From assembly GCA_002404995.1 (NCBI GenBank), contig DHKY01000003.1, positions 1 to 64,000 on the forward strand: a stretch of 64,000 bases of DNA, given 5' to 3'. The notes below the pieces were generated by a model that worked only from the letters and a program-made list of their open reading frames with translations, did no database searches and was not told where the DNA came from. Positions within the stretch are counted from its first letter, which is position 1. Each line of letters opens with the position of its first letter. The DNA is from Caryophanales bacterium UBA4682. Lineage in GTDB: Bacteria > Bacillota_I > Bacilli_A > RFN20 > CAG-288. The position numbers were made by a program, and so were the translations under genes. Positions 41,477-50,219 of the stretch are shown piece by piece.

Positions 41477-43360
41477 TTATTTTCGGTAACGAACGTGGAA
41501 AGAAAGAACATCAATATCGCTAGGATGGACATTTGTAATCTGCCTTGCTTGCCCTAAGGTCTTAGGACGTAATAGGTTCAGTTTTTCTCTTGCTTCCAAG
41601 GAAAGACCATCCCTATGAAGATAATCTAGGTCATCAGGAAGAGGAAGATCTTCATATTCGCTTCTTCTCTTCGCCTCTTTGAGCTCCCTAAGAATATAGC
41701 CTTCGTATTTAACCCTAGTCTCAGTTTTAAGCTCTTCTCGTTTGTTCAGAAGCGGTAGAGAGGGGACGCAATCTCTTAATCCCTGATAGGTGACATTCTG
41801 TCTTCTTAAAGTCTGTTTCAGGTTCTCGGCACCATTAGGCTTTGGGAATCCAAGAGAAAAAAGATAAGCAAAAATTTTTTCATTAGTTTGAATTTTCGTA
41901 TTTTCAAGAGAAACAATAGCTCTTGCAATCTTATCTTCACTCTCGGAGAATGTTTGATATCTTTGCTTTGAAATCAATCCGACATCATAGCCATACTTGG
42001 TAAGCCGCGTATCCGCATTATCGCTTCTTGTTAATAAACGGAATTCACTTCGGCTCGATAAGAGACGATATGGTTCTTTTGTACCTTTTGTTACAATATC
42101 ATCAATCCTGATTCCAATATAGGCTTCGTCTCTCTTTAAGATCAGGGGTTCTTTGCCCTGAATCCAAAGACCAGCATTGATACCAGCCCTTAAACCAAGA
42201 GCAGCAGCTTCCTCATAACCGGAAGTACCGGCAATCTGTCCGCAAACATAAAGACCATCAAAACCTTTGATTCTTAGGGTATGGTCTAACTGGCTTGGCT
42301 CAATTGCATCGTATTCAATGGCATAAGCGTATTTCAAAAATCTTGCATGTTCAAGGCCATGAATAGAATGAACGATCCTCTCTTGTACATATTCCGGCCT
42401 AGAAGTGGAAAGACCATCCACATAAGTGGATTTCCTCTCCAAAGATTCTGGTTCAAGAAATAGTTGATGTCTCGTTTTATCTTTAAAACGAACGACCTTG
42501 TCTTCAATCGAAGGACAATAACGGGGTCCAACGCCTTTGACTACTCCGCCATACCTAGCGGATTCAGACAGATGGTCCCGGATAATCTGATGCGTCGTTT
42601 CATTGGTATAAGTCAGATAGCAGGGAACCCTATCTTCGACTTTCCTAAAGTCAGTGGTTTCATACGAAAAGGCAAGATTTCCGCCTTGACCATATTCCGG
42701 TTCAAGATCTTGGAAATCGATAGAATCTGGATCAAGACGTGGCGGAGTTCCGGTCTTAAGACGAAGCCTATGAAGGCCTAAATCCGAAATGGATTTGCTC
42801 AAACCATGGCTGGACTTCTCGCCATCTGGTCCAATATCGGTGATGGTATGTCCACGAAGAATGTGAGCTTCCCTATGGGTACCGGTTGCTAAGACAATGG
42901 CCTTACAGGAAATAAACCTGCCATCTTCAATAACAACGCCTTTGGCTTTTTTATCTTCAACAACAATTTTTTTGACTTCTTTTTCGGCAATATCAAGGTT
43001 TTCAACGGTCAAAAGAAAATTCTGCCTATTACGAGGATAACCCTTCTTATCTTCCTGCGCGCGAAGACACCGGACGCCAGGTCCTTTCGACGTGTTCAGT
43101 TCCTTGATTTGAAGAAGAGAGCCTTTCCTATCTGCAATCTTTGCCCTGATTCCGCCTAAGGCATCAATCTCACGGACAACGATTCCTTTAGCGGATCCGC
43201 CAATATGAGGATTGCAGGGCCTATTGGAAACCATTTTAAAATTCCTGCAGAGCCTTAAGGTCTTCAGTCCCCTTTTCGCCAAGCTATAAGCAGCCTCCGA
43301 TCCGGCATGGCCACCGCCGACGACAATCGCGTCGTAGCTTTCCTTAATTTGATTTAGCAT
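41477..43360 (-). CDS. mnmG: tRNA uridine-5-carboxymethylaminomethyl synthase subunit MnmG (GidA)
   Basis: 627 aa, normal. With MnmE it makes (c)mnm5U34 in tRNAs. FAD motif VVGGGHAGSEAAYSLAKRG at the N terminus, NRPCNPHIGGSAKGIVVREIDALGG (in parts), LRLKTGTPPRLD and the C-terminal GYDVGLISKQRY and YEGYILREL segments. mnmE is not in the window. Lies at the end of the suf operon, 6 bp after sufB; the enzyme itself has no Fe-S cluster, so the linkage may only reflect co-transcription. Weak SD (GGG). Confidence 0.96.
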   Translation of the reverse strand: MLNQIKESYDAIVVGGGHAGSEAAYSLAKRGLKTLRLCRNFKMVSNRPCNPHIGGSAKGIVVREIDALGGIRAKIADRKGSLLQIKELNTSKGPGVRCLRAQEDKKGYPRNRQNFLLTVENLDIAEKEVKKIVVEDKKAKGVVIEDGRFISCKAIVLATGTHREAHILRGHTITDIGPDGEKSSHGLSKSISDLGLHRLRLKTGTPPRLDPDSIDFQDLEPEYGQGGNLAFSYETTDFRKVEDRVPCYLTYTNETTHQIIRDHLSESARYGGVVKGVGPRYCPSIEDKVVRFKDKTRHQLFLEPESLERKSTYVDGLSTSRPEYVQERIVHSIHGLEHARFLKYAYAIEYDAIEPSQLDHTLRIKGFDGLYVCGQIAGTSGYEEAAALGLRAGINAGLWIQGKEPLILKRDEAYIGIRIDDIVTKGTKEPYRLLSSRSEFRLLTRSDNADTRLTKYGYDVGLISKQRYQTFSESEDKIARAIVSLENTKIQTNEKIFAYLFSLGFPKPNGAENLKQTLRRQNVTYQGLRDCVPSLPLLNKREELKTETRVKYEGYILRELKEAKRRSEYEDLPLPDDLDYLHRDGLSLEAREKLNLLRPKTLGQARQITNVHPSDIDVLSFHVRYRK

Positions 43361-43366
43361 AAAGCT

Positions 43367-44788
43367 TTACCCAATGCTATCGGTCCTATCGAATTTGATA
43401 AGCTGATTGAGTTCAACGGCATATTCCATCGGAAGTTCCTTACTAAACGGTTCTAAGAAGCCCATGACAATCCTTTGAGTAGCCTGAGTTTTAGACAACC
43501 CACGGCTCCTAAGATAGAAAAGCTGGTCTTCGCTGATTTTAGAAACCGAAGCCTCATGTTCTAGATAAGAGGAAGAATTGTTCACGACATTGTGAGGAAT
43601 CGTGTCACTATAAGAATAATCATCCAGAATCAGAGTATCACACTCTTCGTGGACCTTAGATCCATCTGCGTTTTTTCCGATTTCAATCGTAGCACGGAAA
43701 TTGCTAGTTCCGCCTTGGCGGGCAATTGACTTTGAAATAACATTTGCAGAGCTATCCTTACCAAGAAGAATCCTTTTGGCACCCGTATCCTGGAACTGTC
43801 CAGAGGAAGCGACCGCAATAGAAACTGTAGAGCCACGGCTTCTTTCACCCTTTAAAACACAGCATGGATACTTCCTGCAAAGCTTACTTCCGATATTGCC
43901 ATCGACCCATTCCCTGAGTCCGTCATCATCCACCCTAGCACGCTGGGTAACAAGATTCAAAATTGAATTTGACCAGTTCTGGATTGTCGTATAACGCCTT
44001 TTTGCACGCTTTCCAACGAAGATTTCAACAATAGCGGCATGGAGAGATTCCTTGGAATACATCGGAGCTGTGCATCCTTCGACATAATTCAGTTCAGCAT
44101 CATCATCTACAATAATGAGAGTTCGTTCGAACTGGCCGGATTGTTTGTTATTGATACGGAAATAAGACTGAAGCGGCTTATCTAATTTGACTCCTTTCGG
44201 AACATAAATAAAGGAACCGCCAGACCAGACTGCAGAATTCAAGGCAGCATACTTGTTATCCTGGGGAGGAATAAGCTTTCCAAAATACTTTTTGAAGATT
44301 TCAGGATATTCTTTGAGACCAGTATCGGTATCTAAGAAAATAACTCCTTTTTCTTCGACCTCTTTGAGCCTATTGGAATAAACGGCCTCCGACTCATACT
44401 GAGTCGTAACACCGGAAAGGAATTTCTGCTCTGCTTCCGGAATTCCAAGTTTATCAAAAGTTGATTTGACAGTATCCGGAACATCGTCCCAGTTGGAAGC
44501 GACATGGTCCGAAACTCTGGTATAGTAGGTATAATCCTGAAAATCGATGAAATCCAAAGAAGGACCAAAAGAAGGCTGATGATGATGGAAGAACTCTTTC
44601 AAGGCTTTCAGGCGGAAATCAAGCATGAACTCCGGTTCATGTTTGATTCTGGAAATCTCGCGGACCGTATCTTCATTCAGGCCTTTAGGAGTTTTTAAGA
44701 TGCTGACGTCCTTGTCCTTGAATTCGAACTTAGACCGGTTGTCTTGATCGACAATATCTTCGATATTATTTTTCGGTTTTGAATCCAT
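43367..44788 (-). CDS. sufB: Fe-S cluster scaffold protein SufB
   Basis: 473 aa, normal. Signatures SGGSFIYVPKGVKLDKPLQSYFRIN (in parts), ELNYVEGCTAPMYSKESLHAAIVEIFVG (in parts) and the C-terminal GEASVSKISEDQLFYLRSRG-type segment with HEASVSKI. Forms the SufBC2D scaffold that assembles [4Fe-4S]/[2Fe-2S] clusters. Overlaps sufU by 23 bp. Confidence 0.97.
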   Translation of the reverse strand: MDSKPKNNIEDIVDQDNRSKFEFKDKDVSILKTPKGLNEDTVREISRIKHEPEFMLDFRLKALKEFFHHHQPSFGPSLDFIDFQDYTYYTRVSDHVASNWDDVPDTVKSTFDKLGIPEAEQKFLSGVTTQYESEAVYSNRLKEVEEKGVIFLDTDTGLKEYPEIFKKYFGKLIPPQDNKYAALNSAVWSGGSFIYVPKGVKLDKPLQSYFRINNKQSGQFERTLIIVDDDAELNYVEGCTAPMYSKESLHAAIVEIFVGKRAKRRYTTIQNWSNSILNLVTQRARVDDDGLREWVDGNIGSKLCRKYPCCVLKGERSRGSTVSIAVASSGQFQDTGAKRILLGKDSSANVISKSIARQGGTSNFRATIEIGKNADGSKVHEECDTLILDDYSYSDTIPHNVVNNSSSYLEHEASVSKISEDQLFYLRSRGLSKTQATQRIVMGFLEPFSKELPMEYAVELNQLIKFDRTDSIG

Positions 44789-45233
44789 GTTCTTTTTCCT
44801 CCTCTTCTGCGAACGCCTTCTTTAATCCGCGCCAGGAAATATTCGCACAGGTAATTCGAGAAGGCTGATTCGAGACATTTTCAAAAGCCCTGCCTTCGCC
44901 GATTTCCTCTTCATCAAAGTGTTCGCCAGCGAGCCTCTTATTATATTCATCCCTGATATGGTTCGCCTCTTCTTTGGTCTTGCCGATGACAAGCTCTGTC
45001 CTAACGCTAGAAGCAGCCGTTGAAACAGCACAGCCAACGCCATACCATCGGCAGTCTTTGATAATATCCCCCTCCCTTAAGAGCTGGATATAGATATCAT
45101 CAATGCAAGAAGCGGCAGCCCTATGGATCGTAACATAGCGGGGATCATCGACTTTGCCAAAATTCTTCGGATTTTTGTAATTATCCCTGAGGATATCGTG
45201 CCTCAGTTGTTCTTTGCTAATGGAAAAAGGCAT
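44766..45233 (-). CDS. sufU: SufU-type sulfur-transfer protein
   Basis: 155 aa. Receives persulfide sulfur from SufS through a zinc site. The three Cys and one Asp are recognisable: SCIDD near residue 43, GVGCAVSTAASSV near 66, and ITCANISW near 127. The first motif departs from the usual NPSCGD (here AASCIDD) but Cys and Asp remain. Standard position between sufS and sufB. Confidence 0.92.
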   Translation of the reverse strand: MPFSISKEQLRHDILRDNYKNPKNFGKVDDPRYVTIHRAAASCIDDIYIQLLREGDIIKDCRWYGVGCAVSTAASSVRTELVIGKTKEEANHIRDEYNKRLAGEHFDEEEIGEGRAFENVSNQPSRITCANISWRGLKKAFAEEEEKEHGFKTEK

Positions 45234-46452
45234 CTAAGAAATCCTCCGCAGTAGAGCAGGCTTGGACAAGGGCCTTAATATCATCTTCGGTATTGTACCT
45301 GTAAATAGACGCACGGACAGTTCCAGGCACTTTAAGAATTTCCGGAAGGATCTTGGCACAATGCTGGCCAGAACGAACAAAGACGCCTTTAGAAGAAAGG
45401 TAAGTAGCAACATCCTGTGGAAACACGTCTTTGATATTGAAAGTAATGATTCCGGAATCCGCATCCTCATTATAAAGGATTGCATTTCCGTTTTTCTTCA
45501 GTCCTTCGATAGCCAGACTTCTAAGTTTCCTTTCATGCTGGTGGATATTGTCAAATCCAACAGAAGAAAGGTATTCGCAGGCTTTGGCTAAACCAAGAGC
45601 ACCGGCGACGTTTTGAGTACCGGCTTCCATGCGATAGGGAAGGTCATCAAGAAGCACTTCCCCTTTGGAATTAAAACGGGCATTCCTTTCACCGCCATAA
45701 AAAGTCGGCGAAATCTTCTCAAGCAGATTTTTCTTTCCGTATAGAATGCCGATACCTGTCGGGCCGCACCTCTTATGGCCTGAGAAAGCCATAAAATCAA
45801 CATCAAGGTCTTTGACATCGATTTTCTTATGCGGAGCAGATTGGGCTGCATCATCGACGTATAAAGCACCAACGGAATGTGCAAGTGAAACAAGCTCTTT
45901 TACAGGGAGTGAATACCCCATGACATTACTGACACTTGCCAAAGAAACAACTTTCGTCTTATTAGAAAGAGATTTCTTGAAATTTTCAGCAGTGATTCTT
46001 CCTTTTTCATCGAGAGGGACATATTTGATGACTGCTTTTGCAATTTCCGCAGCCTTAAACCATGGAAGAACATTCGAAGCGTGTTCTTCCGGTGAAATCA
46101 GAATTTCATCCCCCTGATGAATAAAAGGAAGCAAACCGAACGCTATTTCGTTCCTTCCCCTCGTATCACCAGAAGTAAAACAGGTCTCTTCGAAATCTGC
46201 GTTGATAAAATCGGCAATGACTTTCCGGGCATGATCAAAAGCCACATCCGCCTGATGTGCTAGAGAATAATCGCCACGTCGAGTATTAGCAGTGAAATTC
46301 TTGTAATAAGCATTCTCTGCCTCAATCACCGAATAAGTCTTGAATGTGGTAGCAGAATTATCAAGGTAAACCAAAGGTTTTCCTTCAAACAAGGAATTAT
46401 GGTCATTGTACCTTGGAAAATCCTTCCGGATAGAAATCGGATCTAAACTCAT
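45217..46452 (-). CDS. sufS: Cysteine desulfurase SufS
   Basis: 411 aa, normal. PLP enzyme; the Schiff-base lysine is in AFSGHKRCGPTGIGILYGK and the persulfide-bearing Cys in RSGQHCAKILPEIL near the C terminus. Donates sulfur to SufU. Overlaps sufU by 17 bp and sufD by 4 bp. Confidence 0.97.
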   Translation of the reverse strand: MSLDPISIRKDFPRYNDHNSLFEGKPLVYLDNSATTFKTYSVIEAENAYYKNFTANTRRGDYSLAHQADVAFDHARKVIADFINADFEETCFTSGDTRGRNEIAFGLLPFIHQGDEILISPEEHASNVLPWFKAAEIAKAVIKYVPLDEKGRITAENFKKSLSNKTKVVSLASVSNVMGYSLPVKELVSLAHSVGALYVDDAAQSAPHKKIDVKDLDVDFMAFSGHKRCGPTGIGILYGKKNLLEKISPTFYGGERNARFNSKGEVLLDDLPYRMEAGTQNVAGALGLAKACEYLSSVGFDNIHQHERKLRSLAIEGLKKNGNAILYNEDADSGIITFNIKDVFPQDVATYLSSKGVFVRSGQHCAKILPEILKVPGTVRASIYRYNTEDDIKALVQACSTAEDFLDAFFH

Positions 46453-47123
46453 AACGTAACCTCACCGAGCCGCTTCTTTGCCTCTTCGATATGTTTTTCG
46501 TCTTTTAAGGCAGAAAGAATCGGTTCAAAATAACCGAAAGTAATCAACTTCTTGGCTTCTTCTAAAGATAAGCCTCGGCTCCTGATATAGAACAGCTGCT
46601 TGGGGTCGTAAGCGCCGACTGTAGCGCCATGGCTGGCCTTTACATCATTTTCTTTGATAAGAAGAGAAGGAGAAACCTCACTCTTTGCGTCTTTGGACAG
46701 ATTTGTAATTCTTCCTTCCTGGCGTGTAGAGCTTCCCTTTGCTCCATTTACAATGGTAGAGGCGCCTAAAAAGGAGAGATGCCCGCTCCCGGAATTGATT
46801 CCCATCCTCTTTACCAAAGAAGTAGAAGACTTTCCGTTGTGAGTAACGTTGATCTTATAGATCTTCTCTTCGTTTCCAGAAAGAAGGGAACCCAAAGAGA
46901 CTTTCACAGAAGATTTTTTTCCAAGATTGATATTGATTTCCGTCGAAAAAGAAGAAGAGGAAAAGTCGACAATGGTCCTTTCCAAGGATTTTCCTTCTTC
47001 GACATCAATGGAATAGTTATCCTGAATCCGGTTCTTTCCCGAAAGGAAAGAGACCAACGCACTATCCTCCTGAATTAGTGTCGGAAGAGATAAAACCTGC
47101 GGATCGAAGTTGATTTCCTGCAT
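46449..47123 (-). CDS. sufD: Short SufD scaffold subunit
   Basis: 224 aa, about half the 420-440 aa of Bacillus SufD. It keeps the C-terminal part: beta-helix-like strands, then VKASHGATVGAYDPKQLFYIRSRGLSLEEAKKLITFGYFEP (in parts), which holds the conserved His/Asp and the SufC-binding helices. The N-terminal helical domain is missing. Between sufC and sufS in the canonical order, with intact frames on both sides, so it is a stable minimal form and not an obvious frameshift. Confidence 0.88.
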   Translation of the reverse strand: MQEINFDPQVLSLPTLIQEDSALVSFLSGKNRIQDNYSIDVEEGKSLERTIVDFSSSSFSTEININLGKKSSVKVSLGSLLSGNEEKIYKINVTHNGKSSTSLVKRMGINSGSGHLSFLGASTIVNGAKGSSTRQEGRITNLSKDAKSEVSPSLLIKENDVKASHGATVGAYDPKQLFYIRSRGLSLEEAKKLITFGYFEPILSALKDEKHIEEAKKRLGEVTL

Positions 47124-47126
47124 GGC

Positions 47127-47957
47127 CTATTTTCCTTCCGGCTTGATAACCTGCTTCACTGCGCAAGCGCCGATTGATACCTGATTCGGAGCTTTCTCTT
47201 CTTTTTCAAGCTTGATTCCGTCTTCTTTCTCTAAGAACGAATATCCTTCTTTAGAGATACGTTTTGCCAAAGAAGCATCACCTTCTTTTGCAACACGTCC
47301 ATTAACAATAACAGCAGTGCGATTGGCGTGAACAAGATCATAGAGACGATCATAGTGGGAAACAATGATGAAGGTCGTTCCTTCCTCTTTCCTCTTGTTG
47401 ATGACATCCGAAATAATCTTCAATGCATCCACATCGAGTCCAGAATCGATTTCATCTAAGAGAGCAAGTTCCGGCTTCAAAAGAAGCATCTGAAGAATTT
47501 CGTTCCGCTTCTTTTCGCCTCCGGAATAGCCTTCATTAAGATGACGGCTAGCCATGGATGAATCTAGCGAGACTTCTTCGTATGCCTTCGTGGTTGCTTG
47601 ATAGAACTTAAGAAGAGAAACCGGCTTTTCCTGATGAGCATTCCTCCTAGCACGGAAGAAATCCCTCGTCACAACGCCTGGAACATCCGGCGGATTCTGG
47701 AATGCCATGAAAATTCCTTTCTTGGAACGTTCATCGGTAGACCTCTTAAGAAGATCCTCGCCATCAAGAAGAATCTTGCCAGAAGTGACTTTGTAGTTCG
47801 GATTACCGAGGATGACATTCAAAAGAGTGGATTTGCCATGCCCGTTCGGGCCAAGAAGCGCAAGCGAATCACCCTTCTTGATTGTCAGATTAAGGTTCTT
47901 GAGAATCGGCCTTCCATCTGCTTCGCAGCTGAGGTCGATGATGTCGAGTTCTTTCAT
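47127..47957 (-). CDS. sufC: Fe-S assembly ATPase SufC
   Basis: 276 aa (usual about 255). ABC-type ATPase of the SufBC2D complex. Walker A GPNGHGKST near residue 35, signature SGGEKKRNEILQ, Walker B LALLDEIDSGLDVDAL, and H-loop IVSHYDRL. A C-terminal extension of about 20 residues is unusual. SD TTGGAGG before ATG 47957. First gene of the suf operon. Confidence 0.97.
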   Translation of the reverse strand: MKELDIIDLSCEADGRPILKNLNLTIKKGDSLALLGPNGHGKSTLLNVILGNPNYKVTSGKILLDGEDLLKRSTDERSKKGIFMAFQNPPDVPGVVTRDFFRARRNAHQEKPVSLLKFYQATTKAYEEVSLDSSMASRHLNEGYSGGEKKRNEILQMLLLKPELALLDEIDSGLDVDALKIISDVINKRKEEGTTFIIVSHYDRLYDLVHANRTAVIVNGRVAKEGDASLAKRISKEGYSFLEKEDGIKLEKEEKAPNQVSIGACAVKQVIKPEGK

Positions 47958-47986
47958 TTTCTGCCTCCAAAAAAATTGTCGATATT

Positions 47987-48015
47987 ATTGTAATTACCTA
48001 TCAAAAATATGTAAA
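47987..48015 (-). promoter_or_regulatory. Promoter of the suf operon
   Basis: Minus strand TTTACA, 17-bp spacer, TACAAT; the predicted start near 47980 gives a leader of about 22 nt with GGAGG. Confidence 0.75.
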
Positions 48016-48040
48016 TCAAAACGATAATAGAAACGAAATA

Positions 48041-48463
48041 CTACTTCTTCCTCTGCGACGAAATACTCTTCTGGAGCTTAGCCATTTCCCCATCCGTCAG
48101 TTGCCTTGGAGGGAAATTCAGCTTCAATCCATCATGATCATACCGGGGGATAACATGAATATGGAAGTGTTCGACGGTCTGGCCAGCGGAAGCCCCTGCG
48201 TTAGAGATAAAGTTCACTCCAGTTGCTCCTAACTGACTGACAGCCGCCTGTGCAACTAGCTGAGCCACTTCGAAAGCATGATCAAGAATACTCTTCGGAC
48301 AAGTCAGCATCGAGCTGAAATGCTCCTTAGTGATAACTAGAGTGTGTCCGCGGCTTGCTGGGTTGATATCCAAGAAAGCGAGGACTTCATTATCCTCGTA
48401 AACTTTATAGCAAGGGATTTCGCCTCTTGCAATCTTACAGAAAATACAGGATTCATTATTCAT
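48041..48463 (-). CDS. HIT-family nucleotide-binding protein
   Basis: 140 aa. Histidine triad HFHIHVIPR near residue 99, with the N-terminal C-x2-C (CIFCKI) and a distal His of zinc-binding Hit proteins. Hydrolyses or transfers nucleoside phosphoramidates/AMP conjugates; the physiological substrate is unknown. SD AAAGGAG 9-10 nt before the ATG. Only 22 bp separate its start from the upstream terminator. Confidence 0.92.
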   Translation of the reverse strand: MNNESCIFCKIARGEIPCYKVYEDNEVLAFLDINPASRGHTLVITKEHFSSMLTCPKSILDHAFEVAQLVAQAAVSQLGATGVNFISNAGASAGQTVEHFHIHVIPRYDHDGLKLNFPPRQLTDGEMAKLQKSISSQRKK

Positions 48464-48484
48464 TTCGCTAATCTCCTTTCGGCG

Positions 48485-48515
48485 AAAAAAGAGAAGGCAC
48501 GGAGCCTTCTCTTTT
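48485..48515 (-). terminator. Terminator after the paired lipoprotein genes
   Basis: 8-bp stem GAGAAGGC/GCCTTCTC with 5-nt loop, followed on the minus strand by six T (48485-48490). It sits within the 58-bp gap before the HIT gene. Confidence 0.88.
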
Positions 48516-48521
48516 CAATGA

Positions 48522-50219
48522 CTACTCTCCGATTTTAATCTTAGGTTCAGATGAATACGGATTATCGGTCTTAAAGACATCATTGTAGTTGGACTTGAGA
48601 TAATCACGGAAGCCTTCATCCTTGTAGTTGATATCGAGCCGGCTGAGCCAATAAACAATACCGTTGGTCTTATAAGAGCCAGTTGTGGACCTAGTATAAG
48701 CAACCTCACGGGCAACCTGTTCCTTCTTCTCGTCGGAATCATAGATGGAATCAGAATTGCCTTTGCTTAAGGCAGAAGTATCGATGACATCAAGAATACG
48801 GGTGAGATAATAGGTCTTTGTAGAAGAATCATAGTAGATGATATTGCTCGGATCTGTGCTCGGAGTATCGGCAACCGTCAGATAACGATAGCCATCCTTC
48901 TCATAAATAGTGAAATCGCTAGTCCACTTTCCTACATTCTCATCGCTCTTCCTCTTGTTGATATTAGTCTTGGAAGAAGTAAGACGTGGAGAGAAGATAC
49001 GGCTGGAAAGATCAGACGGAAGCGAGGAAATACCAGAAGAAGAAAGGTACCAACCCTTGGTAACCCTGTCCTTAGTAGCAATATCGTCAATAGCTTTGCG
49101 GACACCGGTTTCTACATCATAGGCATACGTTCCGGTATAAGTAGACTCCAAAGAAGAATCGAGCTTATTGAAGTCTTCCTGGCCGTCTTTGACTTTCTTC
49201 CAATCGGCAAGGACCTTGCCAGTTAGAGTAGAAGAATAAAGTTCATCGGAATCAGAAGAAGCAGGAAGGACACCATTCTGACGGAGCCAGTTGACTTCTT
49301 CATCGGTCAGGACAACGGAAGAAGAATAACGTCCGCTCGTTCCAAGTTCAGCGTTATTGGCAACCTCACTTGTGATGCCTTTCCATAAGCGGGAAAGGAT
49401 AGAGAAGTCTTTATCTTGTCCGGCTTTAGCGCCCTGGACATAGTCCCGGACATAGGCATCAAGAAGCTTCTTGGCAGCACCAGGAGTATCGCTACGATCG
49501 GTTAAGGCGATAATCTGGACATTACGTGCATTGGAGTTGCCAATGGAAGCATAGGACTTCGTGTAAATGTACTCGCTGACCAAATAATTGATGCGCCTAT
49601 CATCATAGACTTCTTTTTGCCGGTAAGTCTTGTAGGTGTCTTCCCTGGCAGTAGAGAAAACATCTGAGTACTGCATCTCAGGAGTGACTAAAAGTCGCTT
49701 CTCAGCTTTGGATTTATCCACAGAGAGATAATAGTAGTTCTCATCAAGATATTGTGCATACTTATCTTCATAGAAGAGATTGTCTTTGGAATAGGAACCG
49801 CTGCGAACAGCAGAAACCATCGTTTTTTGGCCACGGCTTTCAAGGTTGTCGAAAGAAGAGGAGATGGAGGCGAAATCATCGGCAACAGAGCCTTCGAAGG
49901 TATCGTTCTTGACTGCAGTTACATCCGTTCCCTTCTTGTCGGCAGTATAGTCATGGGCCACTTTGCTTTCAGCGAGAAGAATCTGATTCAGAGTCTTCTC
50001 ATAGATAGTGCTAGTGGAAGCAACGTTATCGTAATACTCCCTCTTCTGGTTTCCGACAACGCCGGAAACAAGATCATCATGGTTTTGGCCCTTGGCACCA
50101 TCAAGATTGTACCTGGGCTGATCATAGTCAACCGGATAGGTCTTATGTTCGTTCGTGCATCCGACTAAGGCAATGCAGGAAAGAAGAATCAAACCGAGAC
50201 TTTTTTTACTTCTTGACAT
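48522..50219 (-). CDS. Large lipoprotein, possibly PrsA/SurA-like chaperone
   Basis: 565 aa. Signal peptide RSKKSLGLILLSCIALVGC with lipobox LVGC, so an outer-face lipoprotein anchored to the membrane. After the Cys comes a Ser/Thr/Tyr/Asp-rich hydrophilic protein. TSTIYEKTLNQILLAESKVA near residue 70 recalls the N-terminal helix of SurA/PrsA chaperones, but no clear parvulin domain is seen. The start is chosen because GGAGG lies 9 nt before ATG 50219, inside the end of the upstream lipoprotein gene (14-bp overlap). A partner of that gene; function unproven. Confidence 0.65.
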   Translation of the reverse strand: MSRSKKSLGLILLSCIALVGCTNEHKTYPVDYDQPRYNLDGAKGQNHDDLVSGVVGNQKREYYDNVASTSTIYEKTLNQILLAESKVAHDYTADKKGTDVTAVKNDTFEGSVADDFASISSSFDNLESRGQKTMVSAVRSGSYSKDNLFYEDKYAQYLDENYYYLSVDKSKAEKRLLVTPEMQYSDVFSTAREDTYKTYRQKEVYDDRRINYLVSEYIYTKSYASIGNSNARNVQIIALTDRSDTPGAAKKLLDAYVRDYVQGAKAGQDKDFSILSRLWKGITSEVANNAELGTSGRYSSSVVLTDEEVNWLRQNGVLPASSDSDELYSSTLTGKVLADWKKVKDGQEDFNKLDSSLESTYTGTYAYDVETGVRKAIDDIATKDRVTKGWYLSSSGISSLPSDLSSRIFSPRLTSSKTNINKRKSDENVGKWTSDFTIYEKDGYRYLTVADTPSTDPSNIIYYDSSTKTYYLTRILDVIDTSALSKGNSDSIYDSDEKKEQVAREVAYTRSTTGSYKTNGIVYWLSRLDINYKDEGFRDYLKSNYNDVFKTDNPYSSEPKIKIGE

